64,000 nt of DNA from Vicingaceae bacterium (GCA_018402765.1 JAGYIE010000004.1:1-64000), one strand, 5' to 3'; shown: positions 47,807 through 56,388, numbered from the stretch's first letter. A program made the numbers and translations. Notes: generated from the letters alone by a model not told the origin.

Positions 47807-48144
47807 ATGAAAAAACTCTCAACCATACTTATTTCGCGCTCCCTGACCCCAACCTAAGAACACGGAATATCGAAAAAATCCATAATCCTAGAGCAATAAA
47901 TGCATATTTTACACATCGGATTGGCAACAATCAGTACTTGCAAGTAGAATCAAAAGAACCTACGAACAAACAAGTCAACTATACCCTATATGATATTAAC
48001 GGTAGAATACTCAATAATGGCAGATGGACTTGGAATGATGCAGGGGAGTATAATTTTAATTCACCCACTTTAAAAGGAATTTACTTATTGCGCATTAGTA
48101 TAGACAATAAAGTTACTACACTTAAACACATCAATGCCTTATGA
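47807..48144 (+). pseudogene. Remnant of a T9SS-secreted protein: signal start plus sorting domain only
   Basis: A signal-like start (MKKLSTILIS, ATG at 47807) runs into a stop at 47855-47857. In another frame an uninterrupted sequence reads through HNPRAINAYFTHRIGNNQYL, then LYDINGRILNNGRWTW and LKGIYLLRISIDNKVTTLKHINAL, a plain T9SS type A sorting domain, ending at 48144. The central cargo domain is missing and the two parts are out of frame, so this is a deletion and frameshift relic. The last bases overlap the ATG of the following lipoprotein gene. Confidence 0.7.
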
Positions 48145-48827
48145 AAAAGTTAATTTATATAACACTAGCACTTTCCATTTCTGCACTTACCAGCTGCGAA
48201 AAAGACAAAGGAAGCACCATAGAAGGGCAGTTTTATAAAGACTGCAGCCAAACGCCGATAGAGCCCACTACATTAAAAATTTATGGGGTTAAACTTAAGT
48301 TCCTAGGGAGTCCTACTGAACATTTTTTAGGTGAAGTAACTACAGATAAAAACGGATTTTTTAGATTTGAAAGTGAATCTAGTGAAAATTTTAATGGATA
48401 CGATTTTCATAAAAACAATGACCTATTCTTTGGTACTACCTATGAAGACAAGAAAAAATTTGTGGCCTATGACCGTGTAAAAGTAAGTCATAATATAAAG
48501 CTTTTGGTTAATCGGCCATTTACCGATCAAGATACCTTATTTATAGGAGCTATTGGAAATGGCACTGTACTCGAACTCATAGGCCCTTTCTCTAATAACC
48601 AAATAATACCTATTATAATTGGCCCTAACATTGGATCTTCTTCTGCTAGAAAAATAGAAGACTTTAGAACGGGTGAGGGAGTCTTTTGGTGGGGATTAGG
48701 AGATGTAGAATTTCAAAATGTGTGGTACAATCCTGCTTACCAAATACCTCCTAATCAAATAAATGGTATCCCCCAAAATGTATGCGGCCAAGGTGGTGAT
48801 GTAATTATAGATTTAAGGAATAAATAA
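48141..48827 (+). CDS. Tandem lipoprotein, copy 1 (unrecognised)
   Basis: A 228-residue lipoprotein with signal MKKLIYITLALSISALTSC (Cys19) and no family I can name. The opening GSTIEGQFYKDCSQTPIEP, followed by TTDKNGFFRFE, resembles a carboxypeptidase-regulatory-like beta domain. It is 697 bases from, and clearly paralogous to, the next gene. Blocks that are almost identical (residues 1-50, YEDKKKFVAYDRVKVSHN, SSARKIEDFRTG, and the end IPQNVCGQGGDVIIDLRNK) alternate with divergent blocks. It follows the sorting-domain remnant with overlap. Surface or periplasmic role unknown. Confidence 0.8.
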   Translation: MKKLIYITLALSISALTSCEKDKGSTIEGQFYKDCSQTPIEPTTLKIYGVKLKFLGSPTEHFLGEVTTDKNGFFRFESESSENFNGYDFHKNNDLFFGTTYEDKKKFVAYDRVKVSHNIKLLVNRPFTDQDTLFIGAIGNGTVLELIGPFSNNQIIPIIIGPNIGSSSARKIEDFRTGEGVFWWGLGDVEFQNVWYNPAYQIPPNQINGIPQNVCGQGGDVIIDLRNK

Positions 48828-48837
48828 CTATCGCCTT

Positions 48838-49524
48838 ATGAAAAAATTAATTTATATAACACTAGCACTTTCCATTTCTGCACTTACCAGCTGTGAAAAA
48901 GACAAAGGAAGCACCATAGAAGGGCAGTTTTATAAAGACTGTAGCCAAACGCCGATAGAGCCTACTACGCTTAGAATTTACGGAGTAAAAAGTAAATTCT
49001 TGCAATATTCAGAGGAGAAATTTCTTGGAGAAGCCACTACTGATAAAAGTGGATTTTTAAGATTTGAACGAGAATCAAGTGAAAATTTTAATGACTATAA
49101 ATTTTATAGGGGAAACAATCTTTTTTTCAGGACTACTTATGAAGACAAAAAAAAATTTGTGGCCTATGACCGTGTAAAAGTAAGTCATAATGTAAAGCTT
49201 TTGGTCAATAGGCCTTTTACCAATCAAGATACGTTGCATTTTGCAGCATCTGGTAACGGATTAATTTTTTCACTAGTCGGGCCGTTCACTAATAACTATA
49301 CATTACCAATATCAGTTACTCCAAACATAGGATCATCTTCAGCTAGAAAAATTGAAGATTTTAGAACCGGTGTAGGCTCCTTCCGATGGGGATTGGGTGC
49401 AGAAGAATATCATAATGTATCTTTTTATCCAAGTTATCAAGTTCCTCCAAATTACATTAGTGGTATTCCGCAAAATGTATGTGGCCAAGGTGGTGATGTA
49501 ATTATAGATTTGAGGAATAAGTAA
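48838..49524 (+). CDS. Tandem lipoprotein, copy 2 (unrecognised)
   Basis: A 228-residue paralogue of the preceding gene, with the same signal and lipobox. The first 50 residues differ from copy 1 only by Lys46 to Arg. The variable blocks differ, for example LKFLGSPTEHF versus SKFLQYSEEKF and VFWWGLGDVEFQNVWY versus SFRWGLGAEEYHNVSF. It begins 10 bases after copy 1 and repeats the junction GCCTTATGAAAAA. Identical length and no frame damage suggest both copies are functional. Ligand or partner unknown. Confidence 0.8.
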   Translation: MKKLIYITLALSISALTSCEKDKGSTIEGQFYKDCSQTPIEPTTLRIYGVKSKFLQYSEEKFLGEATTDKSGFLRFERESSENFNDYKFYRGNNLFFRTTYEDKKKFVAYDRVKVSHNVKLLVNRPFTNQDTLHFAASGNGLIFSLVGPFTNNYTLPISVTPNIGSSSARKIEDFRTGVGSFRWGLGAEEYHNVSFYPSYQVPPNYISGIPQNVCGQGGDVIIDLRNK

Positions 49525-49527
49525 AAC

Positions 49528-49575
49528 GCCTTATGAAAAAGGTGAATCAAAAAGATAGGCTCTTGTTTCAATAAA
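49528..49575 (+). pseudogene. Aborted third copy start of the tandem lipoprotein array
   Basis: CGCCTTATGAAAAA recurs at the end of copy 2 at the same 695-base period. Here the ATG (49533) runs into unrelated sequence and stops after 13 codons. It looks like the scar of a third repeat unit lost by unequal recombination. Confidence 0.5.
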
Positions 49576-49735
49576 AATCAACTATATTTTGATTTTTAGC
49601 GGTCACCGGCTAAACCACAAACCATAATTTCCATGTAAGAGTCGCTTATACTAATAGTTTTATTGGAAGCTAGAAATTATCTCATCTAATAGATAACAAT
49701 TTCATAAAAGGATGCCTCTATTGTTTCATTAATGT

Positions 49736-49743
49736 TAAATTTG
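49736..49743 (+). promoter_or_regulatory. -7 box of dsbD
   Basis: TAAATTTG fits TAnnTTTG, 29 bases before the ATG at 49773. The -33 element is unclear. Confidence 0.45.
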
Positions 49744-49772
49744 GGACTCGTTCAACGAAAAACTAGAACAAA

Positions 49773-52214
49773 ATGATTCGATATTCTCACATGGCTAAAT
49801 CACTTTTCTTAACGATTGGATTGATTTTTAGCACGTTGTTGTTTGGCCAAATTCAAGACCCTATAAAATGGAGCTCTACCGTAAATACAATCAGTGAAAC
49901 AGAAGTTGAATTAGTGTTTACTGCCAAAATAGATAAAGGGTGGCACTTGTACTCTCAGAATTTGCCAAGTGATGATGGCCCAATCGCAACTGAATTTACG
50001 TTTACAGCATCAGCAGATTATGAGTTGATTGGAAAAGTGGTAGAGCCGGAAGCAATATCAGAGTTTGATAAGAACTTTGATATGGTGTTGAATTATTTCT
50101 CGAAAGAGGTATCGTTTAAGCAACGAATCAAGGTGTTGAATCCAGCTGGATTTACTGTACAAGCGGAGAGCTATTCTATGGTGTGCAACGATGAGATGTG
50201 TTTGCCACCTGAAGCCATAGAGTTTGAGTTTAAAGTAGGCAATGTTTCATCAGAGAAAACCGAGGAAACGGCCATTTCTACCACAGAAGTTTCTGACGAG
50301 TTTTTAGATGCAGTAACTTGGGAATATTCTGTTAAGGCTATTGATGCTGAAAGTGGTGAATATGAGTTCATTTTCAATGGAAAAATAGGTGAAGGTTGGC
50401 ACTTGTATTCTCAGAAGCAGAAATCTGAAGAAGAGCAAGTAATGGCGACTAAATTTTACTTGAACAAGTCTCTAGAGCCTAATGATGGCTTTATTGAAGA
50501 GGGTAAACTAATTTCAGCTTTTGATGCTACTGCTGACTTATATTTGAACTATTACGAAGAGGCAATAACTTTCAAAACCACTTTAGACGGAATTAAAGAA
50601 AAGGTATATTCTATTGAATTTGAATATATAGTTTGTAACGAAAGCATGTGTTTGCCTCCTGAATTAATTGAAGTAGAGTTTGATCTAGCCTCAGGTAAAG
50701 GAATTAATGTATTAGAGAAAGAAAATGTAGATGCATCTCTTGATATTACTACAGTTATTCCGGCATTGCCCAATGTAGATCTGGAAAATCCAGAAGGCGA
50801 CTGTGGAGAAGAGAAGCAAGAAGTGAGTAACGTTTGGATGGTATTCCTTTTTGGATTTATTGGAGGTTTAATCGCTTTGTTAACACCCTGTGTTTTCCCT
50901 ATGATTCCATTGACGGTAAGTTTCTTTACTAAAGGCGATGGAGGTGGAAAAGGTCTAGGTAAAGCTGTACTTTACGGATTTTTTATCTTCTTAATTTATG
51001 CGATTTTAAGTATACCCTTTCACTTTAATACTGACCCTGCAGTTTTAAATGAAGTGGCAACAAGCGTTACGTTAAACATTATTTTCTTCATCGTATTTGT
51101 GGTTTTTGCAATTTCCTTCTTTGGATATTTTGAGATTACACTTCCTAGTAAATTGACCAATAAAGCCGATAATGCATCAGAAGTAGGTGGTATTTTAGGG
51201 ATCTTCTTTATGGCTTTAACATTGGCATTGGTTTCCTTCTCTTGTACGGGTCCTATTTTAGGAACGGTATTAGGAAATGCTTTGAAAAATGGTCCTTGGC
51301 CAATTACAGCCGCGATGAGTGGTTTTGGTATAGCTCTAGGATTGCCTTTTGCAATATTTGCAGCCTTTCCAAGTATGATGAGTAAACTGCCTAAATCGGG
51401 TGGTTGGTTGAATTCAGTAAAAGTAGTTTTGGGTTTTATTGAGATTGCACTTGCAATTAAATTTTTGTCAAATGCAGACCTAGTAGAGCAGTGGGGATTA
51501 TTAAAGCGTGAAACTTTTTTCCTAATCTGGACTATAATAGGTTTAGGCCTTACCGCTTATTTATTCGGATGGATTAAGTTTCCGCATGATTCGCCAATAA
51601 AAAAGTTATCTCCGTTTAGAATTGGTTTGGCAACAATCGTTCTAGCGTTTACTATTTATATTGCACCTGGGGTATTAAAGACAACTCCATGGAATCATAA
51701 CTTATTGAGCGGTTTTCCTCCTCCGACGTTCTATAGCTGGTATGAGAAAGAAACTTTTCATGCTGATTTTGATAGTTTCGATGAGGCTTTAGCAGAATCT
51801 AAAAGGGTTAACAAACCATTATTGATTGATTTTACAGGATGGGCGTGTGTTAACTGTCGTAAAATGGAAGAATCGGTTTGGACAGTTGAGGAAGTGAAGA
51901 AAAAGCTTGAAGAAGACTTTGTATTGGTGTCATTATATGTGGATGATAAAGTAATGCTTCCCGAAGAGCAACAAGGCGTGTTTGAATACATGGCAGGAGA
52001 AGAGTTAAAAAAGAAGAAAATTAAAACCATTGGGAATAAATGGGCGACTTTCCAAACACAGGTATTTAATAATAACTCACAACCGTATTACGTAATGCTA
52101 AGCCCTGATGGATACCTATTGGGTAACCCTGTGGGTTATACACCAAGTGTGGAAGAGTATACTGACTTTTTAGACTGTGGAATTAATGCATTTAAAGCGA
52201 GAGAAGAGAATTAA
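49773..52214 (+). CDS. dsbD: Thiol:disulfide interchange protein DsbD with duplicated periplasmic domain
   Basis: Carries electrons from cytoplasmic thioredoxin to periplasmic disulfide reductases. The 813-residue protein has a signal peptide (the start could also be the ATG at 49791), two tandem N-terminal DsbD-alpha-like domains each with GWHLYSQ and a Cys pair (Cys138/Cys143 in VCNDEMCLPPE; Cys288/Cys293 in VCNESMCLPPE), a central membrane domain with Cys in LTPCVFPMIPL and SFSCTGPILG, and a C-terminal thioredoxin domain with CVNC (Cys692/Cys695). A second alpha domain is unusual; most DsbD have one. Confidence 0.93.
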   Translation: MIRYSHMAKSLFLTIGLIFSTLLFGQIQDPIKWSSTVNTISETEVELVFTAKIDKGWHLYSQNLPSDDGPIATEFTFTASADYELIGKVVEPEAISEFDKNFDMVLNYFSKEVSFKQRIKVLNPAGFTVQAESYSMVCNDEMCLPPEAIEFEFKVGNVSSEKTEETAISTTEVSDEFLDAVTWEYSVKAIDAESGEYEFIFNGKIGEGWHLYSQKQKSEEEQVMATKFYLNKSLEPNDGFIEEGKLISAFDATADLYLNYYEEAITFKTTLDGIKEKVYSIEFEYIVCNESMCLPPELIEVEFDLASGKGINVLEKENVDASLDITTVIPALPNVDLENPEGDCGEEKQEVSNVWMVFLFGFIGGLIALLTPCVFPMIPLTVSFFTKGDGGGKGLGKAVLYGFFIFLIYAILSIPFHFNTDPAVLNEVATSVTLNIIFFIVFVVFAISFFGYFEITLPSKLTNKADNASEVGGILGIFFMALTLALVSFSCTGPILGTVLGNALKNGPWPITAAMSGFGIALGLPFAIFAAFPSMMSKLPKSGGWLNSVKVVLGFIEIALAIKFLSNADLVEQWGLLKRETFFLIWTIIGLGLTAYLFGWIKFPHDSPIKKLSPFRIGLATIVLAFTIYIAPGVLKTTPWNHNLLSGFPPPTFYSWYEKETFHADFDSFDEALAESKRVNKPLLIDFTGWACVNCRKMEESVWTVEEVKKKLEEDFVLVSLYVDDKVMLPEEQQGVFEYMAGEELKKKKIKTIGNKWATFQTQVFNNNSQPYYVMLSPDGYLLGNPVGYTPSVEEYTDFLDCGINAFKAREEN

Positions 52215-52237
52215 ATTACTCCTTATAAATAGTAGAA

Positions 52238-52267
52238 AGCATCTCCAAATTGGAGGTGCTTTTTTTG
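52238..52267 (+). terminator. Terminator after dsbD
   Basis: AGCATCTCC / GGAGGTGCT (one G-T pair) with a 5-base loop, then seven T, 23 bases after the dsbD stop and before the end of the convergent gene. Confidence 0.85.
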
Positions 52268-52277
52268 TTCATACTTA

Positions 52278-53585
52278 CTAATTAGCTTCCTTTTTGCCTA
52301 TCCAATAATTTACATACCGTTTGTCTTTTTCATCCTTTACAGAATGAATGTATTTATAGTGATTAATTTTTACAGAATATGAATTAATGTCCTTAACTTT
52401 TTTAGAGCGATAGGCTCGTAAAGTATCACCATTTTCAATTTTATCTAACTCAAGTATTTCATTTAATTGATCTACTGTTATTATTTTATTTTCGTAACTG
52501 CTCAGCCTTTTGTAATAATCAATGTATAGTTGTTCTCCTTTTTCTTCAATTTCGGCACTACTATCAGTTTCTGAAGTAATTATGGTTTTATGTATTTCCG
52601 GTTTCTTTCTTTTTTTCTTTCGGTAAATCATATAAATTCCACCTATTATTGGTAGGATTAATAAACCCATCGCAGGTTTAGTTTTATTATTATTAACAGG
52701 GGATTCCACCACTTTAGTTAGTAATGGAGTGGCATCTTTCAATAATTCATTTATGGTATAAAATAGACTATTTCCACTCGGTAATTGATAGCGAAATGAA
52801 TTCGTGGTAGTCAAGATTAGAACTGAATTCATGATATTATTTAGCTCTATTTTATTACGTAATAAAAGATTATTGTCTGCATCAATTATTAATAATTGGG
52901 ATTTATTTGGCAAATAAAGTGGGGCAATTACAAAATTCCCTAAATGATATGAATAATCGCTATAAATATTATTTTCTTCAGATATGAATCCATTTAAAAT
53001 ATGTTCGGAACTCCACGTATTTGATAGGAGACTGAATGTATGTATCGAATCTTCTACTACCACCTTTCCATTAACCTTTCGATATCCGCCTATCAGCTTT
53101 AAAAATCCGTTATTGTATATAGGGATGCAATTATAGATTAAACTTCCTGGAACTTCCGCTACTTTATCCCATCCGCCTGTTAGTGGGTTAAATCTTAGTA
53201 GGTTATTGTTTGATTCCCAGTATCCATATCCTCCATATGAAAGTAGCGTAGCATTAGATGTAAAGATGTAATTCCCAAAATTATAACCTCCATAAATACC
53301 TTTATATAAATTTACCCATCCTGTATCTTGCCATTTGTATACATCAAAGAAGCCTGATCTAACAGCAATCGTATCCAAACCTAAGTTAGTAATGGTGTAG
53401 AACGGATAGTGCTCTGGATTGTTGTGAGACAGCTTTAATAGCTTTTCTTTTGAAATAATTTTGCTAATTGAAGTGTCTATTTCATTGGGTAGTGAATAGC
53501 CAAAGTTGTATTTAATTCTAAAGAGTTCACTCGGGAAACACTGAAGCGTTAAGATAGAAAAGAGCAGTGTAAAGAAAATTCTCAT
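52278..53585 (-). CDS. Kelch-like sensor with one membrane segment and C-terminal winged-helix-like domain, paralogue 1
   Basis: No named family recognised. The 435-residue protein has a signal peptide (about 1-18), a Kelch/galactose-oxidase-like repeat region (about 70-200) with GWVNLYKGIYGGYNFGNYIF and SYGGYGYWESNNNLLRFN, one membrane segment (about 305-321) followed by a Lys/Arg run (RKKKRKK), and a cytoplasmic C-terminal region. The last 80 residues resemble a winged helix: helix YYKRLSSYE, helix VDQLNEILEL, basic helix RAYRSKKVKDIN, and a wing HSVKDEKDKRYVNYWIG. By topology it looks like a one-component transmembrane regulator with an outside sensor. Its paralogue is directly upstream on the same strand. 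DNA binding is inference. Confidence 0.75.
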   Translation of the reverse strand: MRIFFTLLFSILTLQCFPSELFRIKYNFGYSLPNEIDTSISKIISKEKLLKLSHNNPEHYPFYTITNLGLDTIAVRSGFFDVYKWQDTGWVNLYKGIYGGYNFGNYIFTSNATLLSYGGYGYWESNNNLLRFNPLTGGWDKVAEVPGSLIYNCIPIYNNGFLKLIGGYRKVNGKVVVEDSIHTFSLLSNTWSSEHILNGFISEENNIYSDYSYHLGNFVIAPLYLPNKSQLLIIDADNNLLLRNKIELNNIMNSVLILTTTNSFRYQLPSGNSLFYTINELLKDATPLLTKVVESPVNNNKTKPAMGLLILPIIGGIYMIYRKKKRKKPEIHKTIITSETDSSAEIEEKGEQLYIDYYKRLSSYENKIITVDQLNEILELDKIENGDTLRAYRSKKVKDINSYSVKINHYKYIHSVKDEKDKRYVNYWIGKKEAN

Positions 53586-53602
53586 GAAATGGGTAGTTTT
53601 TT

Positions 53603-53635
53603 TAAAGATACATCTGACTTAATACTTTTTTCAAA
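53603..53635 (-). promoter_or_regulatory. Promoter of Kelch-TM paralogue 1
   Basis: On the minus strand TTTG (53632-53635), 21 bases, TATCTTTA (53603-53610), close to the Bacteroidota consensus. The inverted repeat at 53648-53668 begins 12 bases upstream of the -33 box, an activator-like position. Confidence 0.5.
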
Positions 53636-53647
53636 AAAAAGTAAGTT

Positions 53648-53680
53648 AACTATGATATTTTCATAGTTTCATATTTTTAA
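53648..53680. promoter_or_regulatory. Candidate operator upstream of Kelch-TM paralogue 1
   Basis: Perfect 8-bp inverted repeat AACTATGA / TCATAGTT with a 5-base centre (53648-53668), overlapping GTTTCATATTTTTAA (53666-53680). The latter matches 14 of 15 bases with 55135-55149 upstream of paralogue 2. Confidence 0.5.
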
Positions 53681-53701
53681 TTTCTTTAAGTTGTTTAAAT
53701 A

Positions 53702-55039
53702 TTAGTTAGTTATATTTATATAAGGGTTTTCTTGCAGGGCTTGTTTTGTCGGATTACCAATCTGATAATTGATGTATCGTTTATCTTTTTCATCCCTAAT
53801 TCTGTGGATAAAATGATAACCAACTTTCTCAAGTGTAAGCTTATTGATGCTTTTTATTAACTGAGAACGTCTCGCTCTTTGAGAATCTATATCAAGTTGA
53901 TTTATTTCTAGAAGTATATCCAATTGACTCGATGTGATGGTTGTGTTTTCGATTTTGGTTAAAGCTTCAAGATATTTTAATATGCTATTTTCGTTTTCTT
54001 GCTGCTCCTTATTTTTAGAGAGTTTTGCTAGTAGTGTATTTTCTTCAAGTTTTCTATTTGCTTTTTTTCTTGCATAAAAATATCCTGCAATGCTTAATAG
54101 AAAAGAGATTAGTAAAAATAAACCCAAGCCAACATTAGCTGTATTTGATTCCTTATTTAATTTACCTACTGCTAAAGCCTTATTTATTAGATCTGATTCA
54201 GTTAGCAGATGTGTGGTGCTATCTGAGTCGAAGAAGACAAGGCTTTTATAATCATTATATATTAGCGGGCTGGCTGTAGGTAGTGGAGTTTTCAGTTCAC
54301 TTGTGTAATACTGTTTGTCATTGGTGTTGTACATGAGCATGTAATAGTTATTCCTTTCTTGACAGTACTGAACCAATGTGTTAGTAAAAGTTAAAATAGA
54401 GGTTTTGTGATCATCAATGGTTTCGAATATCGCTAAGTATTTTGCATTTGCACTGGTGCAGGATTTGCTCTCTATGTCTATTGTATATTCGTATTTATTT
54501 GGTAATAAACCATTTTTGCTCTCAATGACTCCTCCTATTACGATTAGCTTATCCCCATCTAAGCTGCAGAATGGACCAATAAGTGCATCTTTCGAATTTA
54601 ATTTGGTAACGAAATCCCATCCACCCGCAGTTCTGTTAAATTTTATCAACACATTATTGTATTGCCAATATCCATATCCCCCAAAAGAGTAGAGCTCGTC
54701 GTCATAAATAAATTTGTGACTACCAAAATTATGGCCACCATACTTCCCTTTATATAAGTTTTTCCACCTATTCTTTTCCCATTTAAAAACATCTAAAAAT
54801 CCATTTGGGAGAGCTAAAAGTTCATTATTGATTTGTATTATCTTAAATACATTTTCGTGCTTATATAATTCATCAAGCTGTTCCAGCATTTCTAAGTTGA
54901 TGATGGAATCAAATGGAGGGAGTATTTTTGTTGGTGAGCTTGTAAGATTGCTGTATCGAATTTCAAATTTTTTTAATGGGTTTGAATAGCTGTTAACCCT
55001 TACAATAAGAAATAGAAGAATAGAAAGTAGGACTTTCAT
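53702..55039 (-). CDS. Kelch-like sensor with one membrane segment and C-terminal winged-helix-like domain, paralogue 2
   Basis: A 445-residue paralogue of the 52278-53585 protein with the same architecture: signal peptide (about 1-18), Kelch-like repeats with NLYKGKYGGHNFGSHKF and SFGGYGYWQYNNVLIKFN, membrane segment at about 303-323, a coiled-coil stretch (330-355), then the winged-helix-like end (helices ILKYLEALTK, SSQLDILLEI, basic RARRSQLIKSINKL, and wing HRIRDEKDKRYINYQIG). The two proteins are conserved best in the propeller core and in the final 75 residues, which suggests both parts work. No partner kinase or regulator is adjacent. It sits 116 bases upstream of paralogue 1, with its own upstream palindrome. 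Confidence 0.75.
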   Translation of the reverse strand: MKVLLSILLFLIVRVNSYSNPLKKFEIRYSNLTSSPTKILPPFDSIINLEMLEQLDELYKHENVFKIIQINNELLALPNGFLDVFKWEKNRWKNLYKGKYGGHNFGSHKFIYDDELYSFGGYGYWQYNNVLIKFNRTAGGWDFVTKLNSKDALIGPFCSLDGDKLIVIGGVIESKNGLLPNKYEYTIDIESKSCTSANAKYLAIFETIDDHKTSILTFTNTLVQYCQERNNYYMLMYNTNDKQYYTSELKTPLPTASPLIYNDYKSLVFFDSDSTTHLLTESDLINKALAVGKLNKESNTANVGLGLFLLISFLLSIAGYFYARKKANRKLEENTLLAKLSKNKEQQENENSILKYLEALTKIENTTITSSQLDILLEINQLDIDSQRARRSQLIKSINKLTLEKVGYHFIHRIRDEKDKRYINYQIGNPTKQALQENPYINITN

Positions 55040-55115
55040 AGTTTTACATTTAGTCTCGAATAGTAGTATGCCTCTAAATTAAAACAAATCTTTTCTTGCT
55101 AAAAATGAAATAAGT

Positions 55116-55149
55116 AAAGATATGAAAGTAGCTAGTTTCATATCTTTAA
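55116..55149. promoter_or_regulatory. Long perfect palindrome upstream of Kelch-TM paralogue 2 (candidate operator)
   Basis: Perfect 12-bp arms AAAGATATGAAA (55116-55127) and TTTCATATCTTT (55136-55147). The 8-base centre is itself nearly symmetric, so 15 of 16 pairs match. It lies 77 bases before the start codon. There is no coding gene here to be terminated in either direction nearby, which favours an operator. Confidence 0.55.
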
Positions 55150-55328
55150 GCTCTGGTTTATAGTTGCTTATTGTAGTATGAAAGTTTAAATTAGATACAT
55201 TTTGGCCTTTCTTAAAAGAGTTTCTACATTATCTCCATGGTAATTTTATGAAATAAGGCCTATTTTATTTAAGCAGTTTTCATAGAACCTTTCTTTTTTA
55301 TCTTATTAAGAATGCAATTAAATGGCGT

Positions 55329-55955
55329 TTATCCAACCAACAACCCTATACCCAAAAGAGCAAGCACCCCCACATTTAGCCATTTGGTAATTTTCCAGAA
55401 CCGTTCACTTCTTAAGGTGGTAGTTAATTTACCTGCAATAAGGCAAACCAATCCAAAAATAAGAATCGCTTGAATCATAAAAATCAGTCCAAGGGTAATC
55501 ATTTGATGGCTAATTAAGATTTCACTTTCTACTATTAAAAATTGAGGGAAAAAGGCAATGAAAAATAAGGAAACTTTTGGATTCAATACATTCATAAAAA
55601 AGCCTGTGCGCCATCTTTTCCAAAAAGAAGCGTAGTCTGCTTTTTTAGCTTCTAATGCGATTGGACTAGCATCACTTTTGATGCCCAAATAGGCTAAATA
55701 GAATAAATAAGCTGCACCGGCATATTGAATTCCGTTCATTGCCCATTCAGACTGGGAGATAACCAATGAAAGCCCTGTTGCAGCCAAAGAAGTGTGGATA
55801 ATTAATCCACTAACTAACCCAATTGCAATAGTAAATCCAATTCGTGCACCATTGGTTACACTTTGGATTGTGACAAAAACTAAATCAGGGCCCGGTAGCA
55901 GAGTAAGCGCTACTGATGTTAAAATAAACGACCAGTAAGTTGAAATAAATGCCAA
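55329..55955 (-). CDS. LysE/RhtB family amino-acid exporter
   Basis: A 208-residue inner-membrane exporter with about six hydrophobic segments. The start SFILTSVALTLLPGPDLVFVTIQSVTNGARIGF matches the LysE/RhtB family (here read in the blocks LTLLPGPDLVFV and GARIGFTIAIGLVSGLIIH). The FWKRWRTGFFMNVLNPKVSLFFIAFFPQF block is also typical. Substrate unknown; amino acids are likely. It follows the small secreted protein gene after one base. Confidence 0.9.
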   Translation of the reverse strand: MAFISTYWSFILTSVALTLLPGPDLVFVTIQSVTNGARIGFTIAIGLVSGLIIHTSLAATGLSLVISQSEWAMNGIQYAGAAYLFYLAYLGIKSDASPIALEAKKADYASFWKRWRTGFFMNVLNPKVSLFFIAFFPQFLIVESEILISHQMITLGLIFMIQAILIFGLVCLIAGKLTTTLRSERFWKITKWLNVGVLALLGIGLLVG

Positions 55956-55956
55956 T

Positions 55957-56388
55957 TTAATCGAGCATAGATGGCATTGGGGCTCTGTTGTAAGCCTTTT
56001 TCTTTGGTTTTATACTTTTTACAAACATCACATTGATTAATTCATCTTCTACAGTAACCATGGTTTTAGAAATCCCGTTCGTGATGTTTAAGAATTTATC
56101 GTATTTCGACTTCTTATCCAATTGCTCGAATGTTTTGTCTACCAATTGAATTTGGATATTGTTTCCATCTATTTTCCCATTACTCACGGTCACTTTCCCT
56201 ATAAAACAATCGGCAAATGTTCCTTTTCTAATCGTAATCACTACATTATCATAGGTGCCATCTGCTACTTCATCTGCTCCTCTTGTTTCAAATATCTTAG
56301 CATAATCTTGATAGCAATTGTTACTTTCTTGTGCTGCTAGATTTGTAATTACAAAAAGTGAAAAAATAGCGATTAGTAATGTTTTCAT
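55957..56388 (-). CDS. Small secreted protein of unknown function
   Basis: A 143-residue protein with a signal peptide (MKTLLIAIFSLFVITNLAAQ). The mature part starts ESNNCYQDYAKIFETRGADEVADGTYDNVVITIRKG and has two Cys. No family recognised. A conserved short beta pattern (FIGKVTVSNGKIDGNNIQI) and a basic, proline-rich tail are visible. It is directly upstream of the LysE-type exporter, so probably co-transcribed. Confidence 0.75.
   Translation of the reverse strand: MKTLLIAIFSLFVITNLAAQESNNCYQDYAKIFETRGADEVADGTYDNVVITIRKGTFADCFIGKVTVSNGKIDGNNIQIQLVDKTFEQLDKKSKYDKFLNITNGISKTMVTVEDELINVMFVKSIKPKKKAYNRAPMPSMLD

Noticed and set aside
49573..49597. AAAAATCA/TGATTTTT hairpin after the tandem lipoproteins as a terminator
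   Set aside because: The stem is almost all A/T and has no following T run distinct from the arm, so the call is too weak to list.
53648..53668. Reading the AACTATGA inverted repeat as a terminator for the upstream paralogue
   Set aside because: It is only 34 bases after that gene's stop but is A/T-only in its stem except for two G-C pairs, so a terminator is weak; the shared motif with 55135-55149 favours an operator. Both remain possible.
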